Shown here piece by piece: positions 48,555-58,783 of a stretch of DNA of 64,000 nucleotides. The stretch comes from Larix kaempferi. Its lineage: Eukaryota; Streptophyta; Pinopsida; Pinales; Pinaceae. Location: assembly GCA_027924585.1 (NCBI GenBank), contig BSBM01000372.1, forward strand, positions 5,501,001 to 5,565,000. The letters are read 5' to 3'. The notes beneath the pieces are model-generated. The model did no database searches. It was not told the DNA's origin and saw only the letters and a program-made list of their open reading frames with translations. How positions within the stretch are numbered: position 1 is the first letter of the stretch; each line of letters begins with the position of its first letter. The position numbers and the translations under genes are program-made.

Positions 48555-48930
48555 ACAAGTTGATTTTCCATGAGAATTACTAAGGTCCCATAGGTACCAT
48601 CACAATCAAGGTTAGTAGTATATAGGATGATGCCACTATAGTTTGTGGTCTTCTACACGAATAGTTGATGGTGCATGTCCCATCATGTGAATACATGTAT
48701 TGAAGTTAGAAATGATGAAACATTGTTTGATTACCGGTCATTAAGGTATACCGTTAATAGATACGAGGCTACCCACCAATGATCAAAATGGGTTTCAAGG
48801 AACCGAGTACATTCAAAAAGTGTGAATAAATGTGTTGATGTTGAACACTTGTAGAATCCATCGATAAGGAGACATTGATGTATTCCCAACTATCGATGAT
48901 CAGAGAACCTGCCATTGATGACTACAAGTA

Positions 48931-49254
48931 TCAAGGTACATGTCTGACTCTAGATAGATCCCAATTCCAAAATAAATGATCTAAATACGATGGAGTGAGA
49001 TCTGCTCGAAGGACGGCATTACAGAATACCCTATCAACCAACAATAGGTATGTAGCTAGGATGAATGATTTGGAAGAACTGATATGAACATGATGTAGAT
49101 GAACAAATAACCATGTGCATCTCTTACGTGTACTGGATGCAAGTAGTGCACGAAAGAGACCCTCTGAATAGTAGCCAATGATGAATACTACTGACATAAG
49201 TGAGGAAAACACCAATGAGGTCCAATGGAATCCAAGACACAACATGAATCCCAA
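48931..49254 (-). CDS. Hypothetical ORF in the 707-bp repeat, first copy
   Basis: 107 codons on the minus strand, with the shared segment RCTWLFVHLHHVH and the end LDHLFWNWDLSRVRHVP. The second copy keeps the frame open. I do not recognise it and it may be chance; the only support is that two diverged copies both stay open over about 90 codons with the same stop. Confidence 0.2.
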   Translation of the reverse strand: MGFMLCLGFHWTSLVFSSLMSVVFIIGYYSEGLFRALLASSTRKRCTWLFVHLHHVHISSSKSFILATYLLLVDRVFCNAVLRADLTPSYLDHLFWNWDLSRVRHVP

Positions 49255-49636
49255 TGTGTGAATACAAGTTGATATGCCATGAGAAATGAGGTCCCATAGG
49301 TACCATCACGATCAAGGTGAGTAGTATATAGGATGATGCCACTATATTCTATGGTCTTCTACACGAATAGTGGATGGTGCATGTCCCATCATGGGGATAC
49401 ATGTATTGAAGTCAGACATGATGAAACATTGTCTGATTACCGATCATTAAGGTATACCGTTAATAGATGCGAGACTACCCACCAATGATGAAAACGAGTT
49501 TCAAGGAACTGAGTACATTCAAAAAGTGTGAATAAACGTGTTGAGGTCTAACACTTGTAGAATCCATCGATAAGGAGACATTGATGTATTCCAAACTATC
49601 AATGATGAGAGAACCTACCATTGATGACTACAAGTA

Positions 49637-49921
49637 TCAAGGTACTCGTCTGAATCTAGATAGATCCCAATTCCAGAATAAATGATCTAAAGACGATGGA
49701 ATGAGATCTGTTGGAAGGAGGGCATTAGGGAATACCCTAACAACCAATAGGGGGTATGTAGATAGGATGAATGATTTGGAAGAACTCATATGAACATGAT
49801 GTAGATGAACAAATAACCATGTGCATCTCTCATGTGTACCGGATGCAAGTAGTGCATGAAAGCGACACTCTGAATAGTAGCCAATGATGAATACTACTGA
49901 CATAAGTGAGGAAACCACCAA
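49637..49921 (-). CDS. Hypothetical ORF in the 707-bp repeat, second copy
   Basis: 94 codons, aligned to 49254-48931 (minus), starting MVVSSLMSVVFIIGYYSE and ending LDHLFWNWDLSRFRRVP. About one residue in five differs by eye. It has no known domain; it could be an accident of the duplication. Confidence 0.2.
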   Translation of the reverse strand: MVVSSLMSVVFIIGYYSECRFHALLASGTHERCTWLFVHLHHVHMSSSKSFILSTYPLLVVRVFPNALLPTDLIPSSLDHLFWNWDLSRFRRVP

Positions 49922-49966
49922 TTAGGTCCAATGGAATCCAAGACACAACATGAATCTCAATGTGTG

Positions 49967-51385
49967 AATAGATTTATTATTGTTGAACACAAGGGAAACT
50001 ACTCAGTCAACGACCAATTATGATGTGTCATTTGCTGAGTTCAAGGTCAACTACCACTGATGAAAGTAGGCTGAGGGTGCTAGGTAGGAAAATAGCTTCA
50101 TGTGATTTTTAATGCACTTATAAAGCGGTGGATGACATGCAAAGTCAAGAAATATGATGGATGGCCAAATCAGGTTTATAGACATCCTCTGAACAAGAGC
50201 ATGAGATAGATGGATAAACTCAAGAAGCATAGACTCATGACTCAACATTGACTCAAGACTCTGTGATGCAGGAGGCATCAACCAATTCTCCATAGGGTCT
50301 ATAAGCTTAACCAGTCAGAGGAGTAATCTCTGAGTAACGATTTCAGCTTCCTAAATGCATACTAAATCCAAATATTTGATGGATAGATGCACAAATTTGT
50401 GCTTTGTTCAAAGGGGACACAACTGCTGCCAATGTAAGACAATATAATTTTCCTGTCCATTTTTTTTTATGTTTTTCGATTTTTTTTTGTCTTTTTCATA
50501 TTATAAAATATTGAAAAAACAATAAAAGATTTCTTATAGTACAGATGAGAGGAAACGAGTGTCACAGACAAGAAAACTAGTTCCATGTAGTGGAACATAC
50601 CTATGCTTAATGCAAGGGAATGCGTGCAAAATGAGGACACTCGGGGGATGTTTTCTTCGAGGTAAGGGAAAATCAAGATGCAAAGGTTGAATAATATGGT
50701 CTGCTTGGCTAGGATTGAGAAATGATTATGCAGTTTGGATTATAATGATAAAGCGGGAGCCAACATTATGCTCAAAAAATGCAAGTAGGTTACTAATATA
50801 CAATTACAACTTGATATAAAACGAAGTCCTTGTGGGAGACATACATAATAAAAGATGAGAAGAAACATGAGGTTTCCACACAAAGTCAAGGTAGGAATAT
50901 AAGGGACTCCCCGACCTAGGGAGGCGCTACAGCATGGACACTGAATAGAATGATGGGTTCTAACTAGGGTATCGATGGTTGGGAAAGTACTACCACTTAA
51001 ATAATGACAATTCTAGAAGTAGTTGGAAGGTTTTCTGTCACTAAAAAGAGGGTTTGTACCTAGGGCTTATGAATCATGGCCACGGGACGATGCAAAAATG
51101 AAAGCGGAGTGAAATCCTATCTTATATTCTAGGGACGATATATACCCGTCGAGGGCACCAATCATGCTAAGTAAGGCTTAAATCTATTATAACCGGGAGA
51201 AACTACTTCAAAAAGTACCTTACAGCATAATATTAGTCCATAAGGTCCATAAAATGTAAAAATTAGGGTGAAAACTATATAAGAGTGGGTACAAATTTCT
51301 TTAGATAGTAAAAATATGAATTTTTACAATATCATTTTCATTTTTTACCACAATAGTGCTTTGGATCCCATTTCACCCTCCAAAT
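49967..51385. other. Intergenic DNA, no gene seen
   Basis: Probably part of an old unrecognised repeat. Poly-T/A tracts lie near 50460-50520. A TATA-like AACTATATAAGAG is at about 51270, with no ORF after it. The right end CAAAT (51381-51385) is the target duplication of element 3. Confidence 0.5.
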
Positions 51386-51939
51386 TGTTGAAATATTGTA
51401 ACTTCAAAGAATATTATATTTGTATATTATTTATTCTGGAGATGTTCCATACCTCCGATGTGATTATACTATAAATTCAGAGATGTTTATTCCTCCGATT
51501 TGGTTGTGGTAACTAGGGTTATTAGACCCACCATGTGGGGGTCGGCCCAGTCAGTTATAATGGGGTATTTAACCTAATGGTTAAATACGAGCCTACATGT
51601 ACTTGTGTAAAATACATATCAGAGTAGTGTATAAATAGAGGAGATGTGTTCCTCATTATACATACACTCACACACTTGAGGATAGCGCACTTGTGGAGGA
51701 GAGGTCTGCTATTGTGGAGGAGGAGATCATGTCTCAGGGTTTCATCTTTGTATATTTCTAGTCATCTATATTGAGGAAGCTTTGCTGGGTTTTCTACCCC
51801 ATGAGGGTTTCCCAGGATAAATCTCTGTCTCTTGTGTTTATGCTGTGCTTGTTGTTTCTTCAGTGATCCTGTATATGCTATTATTGTGAAATGGAATGTA
51901 ATGCTGCTATTTTCTGTCTTAGCATATTGAATTTTAACA
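51386..51939 (+). repeat. 5' LTR of element 3
   Basis: TGTTGAAATATTGTAAC to TTGAATTTTAACA. A TATA box TATAAATAGA is at 51630-51639; transcription would start about 30 bases on, near the CATTATACATACAC segment. Confidence 0.94.
51630..51639 (+). promoter_or_regulatory. TATA box of the element 3 LTR
   Basis: TATAAATAGA, preserved in the 3' LTR and in both LTRs of element 2, which supports a working promoter in this family. Confidence 0.75.
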
Positions 51940-51951
51940 TGGTATCAGAGC
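51940..51951 (+). promoter_or_regulatory. Primer binding site of element 3
   Basis: TGGTATCAGAGC directly abuts the LTR, a perfect initiator tRNA-Met site. Confidence 0.94.
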
Positions 51952-54900
51952 TAACCTGAAGGAAGACAAGGTATGGCACTAAAGACACTTGCTTTACTTA
52001 CGACAATTTGAAGGTTAGGGTTTTACATAGAAAAAACCAGTCATCGTAGCACTTTCGCTATAAATCCGTTTCGGCGAAGTTTTCGGATCTGAAAAGTTTA
52101 CAGGTCGAAGATAACATCCCCAGGTACCTTGTGTCCAAAGGGAACCCTCAGATTCGTTGTACTTTATGAGTTATGATTAGTACAAGTTAGGGTTTCTGCC
52201 TCTTCCAGAACTCAGTCAAAATCAGGTGACCTTGGCAAAAAGGTCATAACTTGGGCTAGGAAGCTCCAAATGAAATTTCGTAAAAAGTGACAGGTAGTAC
52301 AAAGATGGTACTATCTCAGAAAACTTTGTCAGAGGCCGAAGGTGAACCAGTGACACATGGAACGCCGTACAAGTTCGCTCTCTTGTTTTATCCCATAAAC
52401 AGGTCACGTTGCGACACCTGGCATAACTCTCTCTCAGAGAGTCCAATTGAGGTCAGACCTGTCAGGATGGAAAGATGACAGGTCGAGCTATCTCATAAAA
52501 AGTTTTCAGAGGCCGAAGTTCAAACAGTGACACGTGGCATGCCGTACAAGTTCGCTCTCCTGTTTTATCCCATAAACAGGTCATGTTGCGACACTTGGCA
52601 TAACTCTCTCTCAGAAAACCCAATTGAGGTCAGACCTGTCAGGATGGAAAGATGACAGGTCAGGCTACTGCAGAAAAAGGGTTTCAGACCCTGTGGAGCA
52701 AAAATTTCAGATTTATAGCAGAAGCAATCAGGTGCATATTTCTGTCAAAACAGAATTATTTTTGGAGCACCTTTATTCATGGCTTCCGGAATTTAGGGTT
52801 TCGGAGAAAGTTAGAACTTTTGGAATCGGAGTCCACGGCTGAATGCTAATCAGGAAAATCAAAATTTAGAGACCAAGATTGAATTTTTTGGTTGGGTGGA
52901 AGACCGGGCTTGATCAAACCCCAGTTCGGGATTTTGATCGGAAAGATGGAAAATTAGGGCTTCAGCAAAAGTTGGAATTTTTGAAGTATGTAACCACGGC
53001 TGGAAGCTCCTAAGAAAAATAAGAGTTTAGAGCCTTGGATCAAACCTTTTGTTTGGGCAGAAGGGTGGGCTTCATCAAACCCTAGTTCGGGATCCTGTCC
53101 AGAAGATCCAGAAGTTTCAAAGGCAATTTTGAGGGGTCAAATTTTGGAGATTCCAAAATTGAAGTATGCCAGTTTGATCAGCTCAGCATGACATATTCTT
53201 TCATCCATTCAGAAGTATGAAAGTCAAAGGTTGAATCTTTAGGGTTTCTCTAGCAAACCCTAATCTAGCTCTAGGTCCAGTTCTTGCAAATCAAGTGGAT
53301 AGGGTTAATCCTAGAAGAAGATGGATTGGTCACCTGCATAAGTGAAGGAGTTCTTGTTTCAGAGGGAGATGAGGCTAAGGCTTTACATAAGGATATTACA
53401 AGCGATCTCGACAGGTATGACTCATCGAGGTATGTTTTGAGATTTGTTCATGATTAATTTTATGGTATGTTTGTCTTCATGTTATTACGGTTAGTACAAT
53501 CTTTATTTTAGATTTGTTATATCACCTTAACAAAATTATGAATGCATGATAGAAGATATTCATTGGTTAGGGTGTTAACACTTATGATTGTACTAATGCA
53601 TTATGATGTTGTGTGAGGTTGATGTTGTCTGCTAACAAGATATAGGTACATCACAAAAGACAAATCAGGCTCCATGACCATGAAAACATGAAGACAAAGA
53701 CTCATCCATAATCTTTTTTCTACTTACGAGGTATGTATGACTTTGTTATATTATGCTTAACCTATGAGACATGCAGGTTCTAGCTCAGGATCTCTAAATC
53801 ATTGAAGAGATTGTTTAGGTATGTTGTACATAACCAAGTAGGTATACTAATCCAGGTATGTTTCCCATGAATCTTACCTTGTGTTAGGATCCCTTATATA
53901 AGTATACTTGGAATGATTGGTTATGCTTATTCATAAAGTTAGTAATCAAGGGATTATGCATATTATATCTTTTATCTTGATTGATGATATGCATGAGTAA
54001 AAGAAGACTTCCCTGAAATCTTGAATACTAATGTTTATTAATCATGACTATACATTTTCAAGATTATGTTTTTAGAATATACTAATGAGTGTATGTTTGT
54101 GTATGAGATCATGAGGATGACTCTTGAGCATGCACAGTGGTACAGAATGAATAGAAGTTCAAAAGACATACAGAAGATCAAGCGGGAGGCAGCCACACAA
54201 ACATAAAAGATAAGTATTTGAGTTGTTATTTGAAATAGTAATGATATTGCCTGTAATAGGTTGTATGCATATTTGTATTCCTATAATATATCATGCTGAG
54301 TGTAAATATTCATAGAACATTGAACAATATACTACTAATATGCATATGATTGGTAAGTTGGACAAACATTCCATTGTTGCTTGTCTAGAATGAAACCTCT
54401 TTGCTGACATGCTGAGAGTTGTGCACACTCTCGATAGTATGTTCTGGTAGAGATGGAAGGCATCTAGATAGCCACTGTATGCATACAGGATATGGGAAAG
54501 TGTTGTGCCAAAGTATTGGTCAAAATAGTTGCATCACTATGTAAATGATATCTGTATGCATAATAGGTTATCATGTCAATATGATTTGATGATTATGAAG
54601 TATTACTAATCATGTACTTAATTTTGATTTGTAGGAAAGGTCATGAAAAATGATGGACACCATACAAGTGGTGGATGTTCAAACAAGAAGATTTACAAAT
54701 CAAACAAAATATAGAAGGCTCATGGCTAGAAGATTCTCTTAGAAAGGGGAAGAGAATCACGACAAGATGTTTGCTCCATGTATGGTGTAATTAAAGAAGA
54801 AGTGTGAATCAGGTTCTGTATAGGTACCTAGGATCGATAATAAATTGATAAGCTTAATGATCACCATGGGTGATTTGGATCTCAACCTTTGCTACAAGGT

Positions 54901-55046
54901 TGAATATGATTTCTATACACAAATGACATGGATGCAAGAAGGAACTCACCACAGAGTTCGAATGATATTAAGGCTCATATTAGTAGACCCATCTAACGAG
55001 AGATGGCACAGATAGATATGCAGAAGATCATTCAATGCAGAAATGA
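51952..55046 (+). other. Long leader of element 3
   Basis: No protein domain is seen. A 177-bp segment is duplicated in tandem (about 52313-52489 and 52490-52666, with GAGGTCAGACCTGTCAGG in each); element 2 has it once. Imperfect roughly 165-bp repeats follow (52800-53130, with CAAACCCCAGTTCGGGAT and CAAACCCTAGTTCGGGAT). From 53390 to 53870 a series of AG-GTATGT-type junctions recurs. The order of blocks matches the leader of element 2. Confidence 0.7.
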
Positions 55047-55897
55047 AAATGAAAGATCTCAAATTGACGCTTTACTTCCTAGGTCTAGAAGTATGGCAAG
55101 GCTCAGAAGGAATATTTCTCAACCAGGGAAAGTATGATGAGAAATATGACTTGAGGTGTTGGAATGGCCACTCTTATGGATTCCAACTTGAAGCTGTTAG
55201 GGGATAACTCATCAGAGTTAGTGGATATAACTCTGTACAGTCAAATTATTGGGTCATTGATGTATCTAACATATACTAGATTAGATATATGCTTTGTTGT
55301 GAATACCTTGAGTTAGTATCTAGTGGAAACTAGATGTTTTCACCTGATAGTTGCAAAGCATGTGATGAGGCACCTAAAGGATAGGATAGACATTGATCTA
55401 TGCTATCTTGGAGATCATGACTTCAGATGGCTACTCAGATGCTGATTGGGCAGAAAGTGTATCAGACAGGAAGAACACATCAAGAGGATGTTATTATCTG
55501 GGATTAACCATGATCTCATGGTTTAGCTGGAAGCAGTCTAGTGTGGCTCTCAGCACAAGCAGAATATATGGCTGCTTGCTCCGCTAGTTGTGAAGAAGTT
55601 TGGCTTCAGGATTGTTTGGCTTAGAGATAGAACCAACTGAGATCCTATGTGATAATTAGAGTTGTATCAAGATGACATAGAATCTAGTGTTCCATGATAA
55701 GTCAAAGAAAATAGGGAACAAACAAGATATGATGCGGAAAGGAACTATAAAGTTTGAATTTGTAACAGGTTACCATTGCACTAACCAAACCTTTCCCTCA
55801 AGTGAAGAAGTTACCAACATACTAACCAAACCTCTGTCTCGAGTGAAATTTGAATACTTCCGAGACAAGCTTGGTGTAGTTCAAAAGGACCCTCCTC
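55047..55897 (+). pseudogene. RT end and RNase H remnant of element 3
   Basis: Starts with MKDLKLTLYFLGLEVWQ, then fragments in shifting frames: SSELVDITLYSQIIGSLMYL, TRLDICFVVNTLSQYL, VMRHLKDRIDIDLCYLGDHD, the RNase H piece GYSDADWAESVSDRKNTSRG and YYLGLTMISWFSWKQSS, and the end EEVTNILTKPLSRVKFEY. Several stops and frameshifts. The YVDD/YIDD box and everything upstream of it are missing. It is the only coding relic of the ancestral copia element. Confidence 0.85.
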
Positions 55898-55908
55898 AAA
55901 AGGGGGAG
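55898..55908 (+). other. Internal second polypurine tract of element 3
   Basis: AAAAGGGGGAG follows the RNase H end, about 2 kb before the true tract at 57901. Element 2 has the same arrangement. Confidence 0.65.
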
Positions 55909-56042
55909 TAGTATAGTCACTGATGATGAGTTTGTCTCATCGAACAACAAGGTCGATGATGAGGTAACCCGTTCTCCACATCTAGATACTTAGAAATATT
56001 TATATTTAGGACTCTTATACTTAGAATACTTAGTTTTACTTA

Positions 56043-56150
56043 TACATGCTTTTGATGTTAGATGTATTAGTAAGAATACATGCTTTTGATGATAAGATGT
56101 ATTGGTAAGAATACATACTTTTGATGACACATGTATTGATTAATGTACTT
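56043..56150 (+). repeat. Roughly 35-bp repeat preceding the hairpin array
   Basis: Three imperfect units of AATACATGCTTTTGATGATA and ATGTATTGGTAAG type. I see no clear counterpart in element 2. Confidence 0.6.
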
Positions 56151-56194
56151 GTATGGTTGAGGATACTTGTACTTGTATTGATGAGAATACATGT

Positions 56195-56936
56195 GGGGAT
56201 TGTATCATCCTTGAACACATGTTCTAAAGTGAGCCGTAGACGTATGGTCTCCGAAAATGAAGTCCTTAGTGGACAGTTGAGGGGATTGGATCATCCCTGG
56301 ACTTTCAGTCCTAAAGAGAGCCGTAGACGTGAGGTATCCGAAAATGAAGTCCTTAGTGGACAGTTGAGGGGATTGGATCATCCCTGGACTTTCAGTCCTA
56401 AAGAGAGCCGTAGACGTGAGGTCTCCGAAAATGAAGTCCTTAGTGGACAGTTGAGGGGATTGGATCATCCCTGGACTTTCAGTCCTAAAGAGAGCCGTAG
56501 ACGTGAGGTCTCCGAAAATGAAGTCCTTAGTGGATAGGTAGGGATTGTATCATCCCTGGACTGCGGTCCCCGAATTGATCCGTAGACGTGAGGTCTCCGA
56601 GAAGTGGGGATTGTATCATCCCCGGACTTAGGTCCCTGAATTGATCCGTAGACGTGAGGTCTCCGAGAAGTGGGGATTGTATCATCCCCGGACTGCGGTC
56701 CCTGAATTGATCCGTAGACGTATGGTCTCCGAGAAGTGGGGATTGTATCATCCCCGGACTGCGGTCCCTGAATTGATCAGTAGACGTGAGGTATCCGAGA
56801 AGTGGGGATTGTATCATCCCCGGACTGCGGTCCCTGAATTGATCCGTAGACGTGAGGTCTCCGAGAAGTGGGGATTGTATCATCCCCGGACTTAAGTCCC
56901 TGAATTGATCCGTAGACGTATGGTCTCCGAGAAAGT
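56195..56936 (+). repeat. Hairpin-unit tandem array of element 3 (87-bp then 66-bp units)
   Basis: Units start at 56195, 56281, 56368 and 56455 (86-87 bp), then at 56541, 56606, 56672, 56738, 56804 and 56870 (65-66 bp). Each contains GGGATTG(T/G)ATCATCC, a GGAC/GTCC stem with loop TTTCA, TGCG, TTAG or TTAA, and an AGAC/GTCT stem with loop GTGAG or GTATG. The longer units add GTCCTTAGTGGAC (stem GTCC/GGAC), and removal of that part gives the 66-bp unit. The first unit has GAACACATGTTC instead of the GGAC stem. Confidence 0.93.
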
Positions 56937-56943
56937 GATTTTT

Positions 56944-57300
56944 GATGTGGTTACTTGTATCGGTAGGATACTTGTATTGATGATGTGGTTACTTGTATCG
57001 GTAGGATACTTGTATTGATGATGTGGTTGCTTGTATCGGTAGGATACTTGTATTGATGATGTGGTTGCTTGTATCGGTAGGATACTTGTATTGATGATGT
57101 GGTTGCTTGTATCGGTAGGATACTTGTATTGATGATGTGGCTACTTGTATCGGTAGGATACTTGTATTGACGATGTGGTTACTTATATCGGTAGGATACT
57201 TGTATTGATGATGTGGTTACTTGTATCGGTAGGATACTTGTATTGATGATGTGGCTACTTGTATCGGTAGGATACTCGTATTGTTGATATGGTCACTTGT
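56944..57300 (+). repeat. 38-bp tandem array of element 3
   Basis: About nine units of GATGTGGTTACTTGTATCGG plus TAGGATACTTGTATTGAT, nearly identical to each other. Confidence 0.93.
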
Positions 57301-57324
57301 ATTGGCATGAATACTTGTACTGCT

Positions 57325-57690
57325 GATGATCGTATGATGACGATACTAATGATCATGTGATGACGATGCTGATGATCGTGTGATGACGATGCTGATGATC
57401 GTGTGATGACGATGCTGATGATCGTGTGATGACGATGCTGATGATCATGTGATAATGATGCTGATGATCGTGTGATGACGATGTTGATGATTGTGAGATG
57501 ACGATGCTGATGATCGTGTGATGACGATGCTGATGATCGTGTGATGACGATGCTGATGATCGTGTGATGACGATGTTGATGATCGTGAGATGACGATGTT
57601 GATGATCGTGTGATGACGATGCTGATGATCGTGTGATGACAATGCTGATGATCGTGAGATGATGATGCTGATGATCGTGTATCGTGAGGA
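57325..57690 (+). repeat. 23-bp tandem array of element 3
   Basis: About fifteen units of GATGATCGTGTGATGACGAT plus GCT with single-base variants. Open minus-strand frames (HDHQHR-type repeats) are a by-product. Confidence 0.92.
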
Positions 57691-57900
57691 TCCAGATGAT
57701 GATATTGTTGTAGCTATTCAAGTGCTACAGAAGATAAAGACTCAATACTGAAGATGTCGATGTTCCAGTATTGAAGATGTTCCATTAACTGCTTGAGTTA
57801 CTAATGATGTTGAGAAAGCTTCCAATGATTTATAGATGTATGATGTATGATGTTGATGACTCCTTGCTCGTGCAGATACTGTTATAATATCCTTCTCGTT

Positions 57901-57909
57901 AAGGGGGAG
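57901..57909 (+). other. Polypurine tract of element 3
   Basis: AAGGGGGAG abuts the 3' LTR, preceded by ATCCTTCTCGTT, the same as in element 2. Confidence 0.9.
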
Positions 57910-58463
57910 TGTTGAAATATTGTAACTTCAAAGAATATTATATTTGTATATTATTTATTCTGGAGATGTTCCATACCTCCGATGTGATTATACTATAAAT
58001 TCGGAGATGTTTATTCCTCCGATTTGGTTGTGGTAACTAGGGTTATTAGACCCACCGTGTGGGGGTCGGCCCAGTCAGTTATAATGGGGTATTTAACCTA
58101 ATGGTTAAATACGAGCCTACATGTACTTGTGTAAAATACATATCAGAGTAGTGTATAAATAGAGGAGGTGTGTTCCTCATTATACATACACTCACACACT
58201 TGAGGATAGCACACTTGTGGAGGAGAGGTCTGCTATTGTGGAGGAGGAGATCATGTCTCAGGGTTTCATCTTTGTATATTGCTGGTCATTTATATTGAGG
58301 AAGCTTTGCTGGGTTTTCTACCCCATGAGGGTTTCCCAGGATAAATCTCTGTCTCTTGTGTTTATGCTGTGCTTGTTGTTTCTTCAGTGATCCTGTATAT
58401 GCTATTATTGTGAAATGGAATGTAATGCTACTATTTTCTGTCTTAGCATATTGAATTTTAACA
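57910..58463 (+). repeat. 3' LTR of element 3
   Basis: 554 bp, about nine differences from the 5' LTR, followed by the CAAAT duplication (58464-58468). Confidence 0.94.
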
Positions 58464-58783
58464 CAAATTCAATCAATGATTCTGGGAGCTTCAGAGGACG
58501 AAATCATGAGTCATCTAAACCAAGTAAGTCTAATCACCATGCTCTTCATTTTCAATGGTTTAATTTTTAAATTTAATGGTCAATTTTTTAGGTTTTTTGT
58601 CCGAAAATTGGGAAAATCGGTGTACACGATTAGTATTTAATTGAGTTGTGTGCAAGGGATAATGTATGTGGAAAAAGTGAAACATGCCCACGTACATGTG
58701 GGACTTTCAAAATTGTGACCTGAATACATCGCCGTAAGTTGATTTTTTTAAAGGTTTTGACTCAAAATTTGTCTTGTCTCTTG

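Larger units (their letters stand above)
48555..49966. repeat. Tandem duplication of a roughly 707-bp unit
   Basis: ACAAGTTGAT at 48555 and 49264, and AGGTCCCATAGGTACCATCA at 48583 and 49289, set the period at 706-709. The copies stay alignable to their ends (CCAATGTGTGAATA at about 49253 and TCAATGTGTGAATA at 49958). They differ at scattered bases and by a small deletion near the start of the second copy. Source sequence unknown. Confidence 0.88.
51386..58463 (+). mobile_element. Element 3: young non-autonomous copia-derived LTR element
   Basis: Both LTRs are 554 bp (51386-51939, 57910-58463) and differ by only about nine bases by eye. The flanks are CAAAT on both sides. PBS TGGTATCAGAGC and PPT AAGGGGGAG abut the LTRs. 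Inside are a 3-kb leader, an RT-end and RNase H remnant, and three tandem arrays. It lacks gag, protease, integrase and the RT core, exactly as element 2 does, so it must have moved with proteins from another element. Confidence 0.95.

Noticed and set aside
56944-57690. CRISPR-like direct repeats
   Set aside because: Units abut with no unique spacers, and the setting is a plant LTR element.
56121-57721. ORFs made of repeated SENEVLSGQLRG, TSTDQFRDRSPG or HDHQHR units
   Set aside because: Translations of the hairpin, 38-bp and 23-bp arrays of element 3. The array is noncoding and element 2 does not preserve these peptides.
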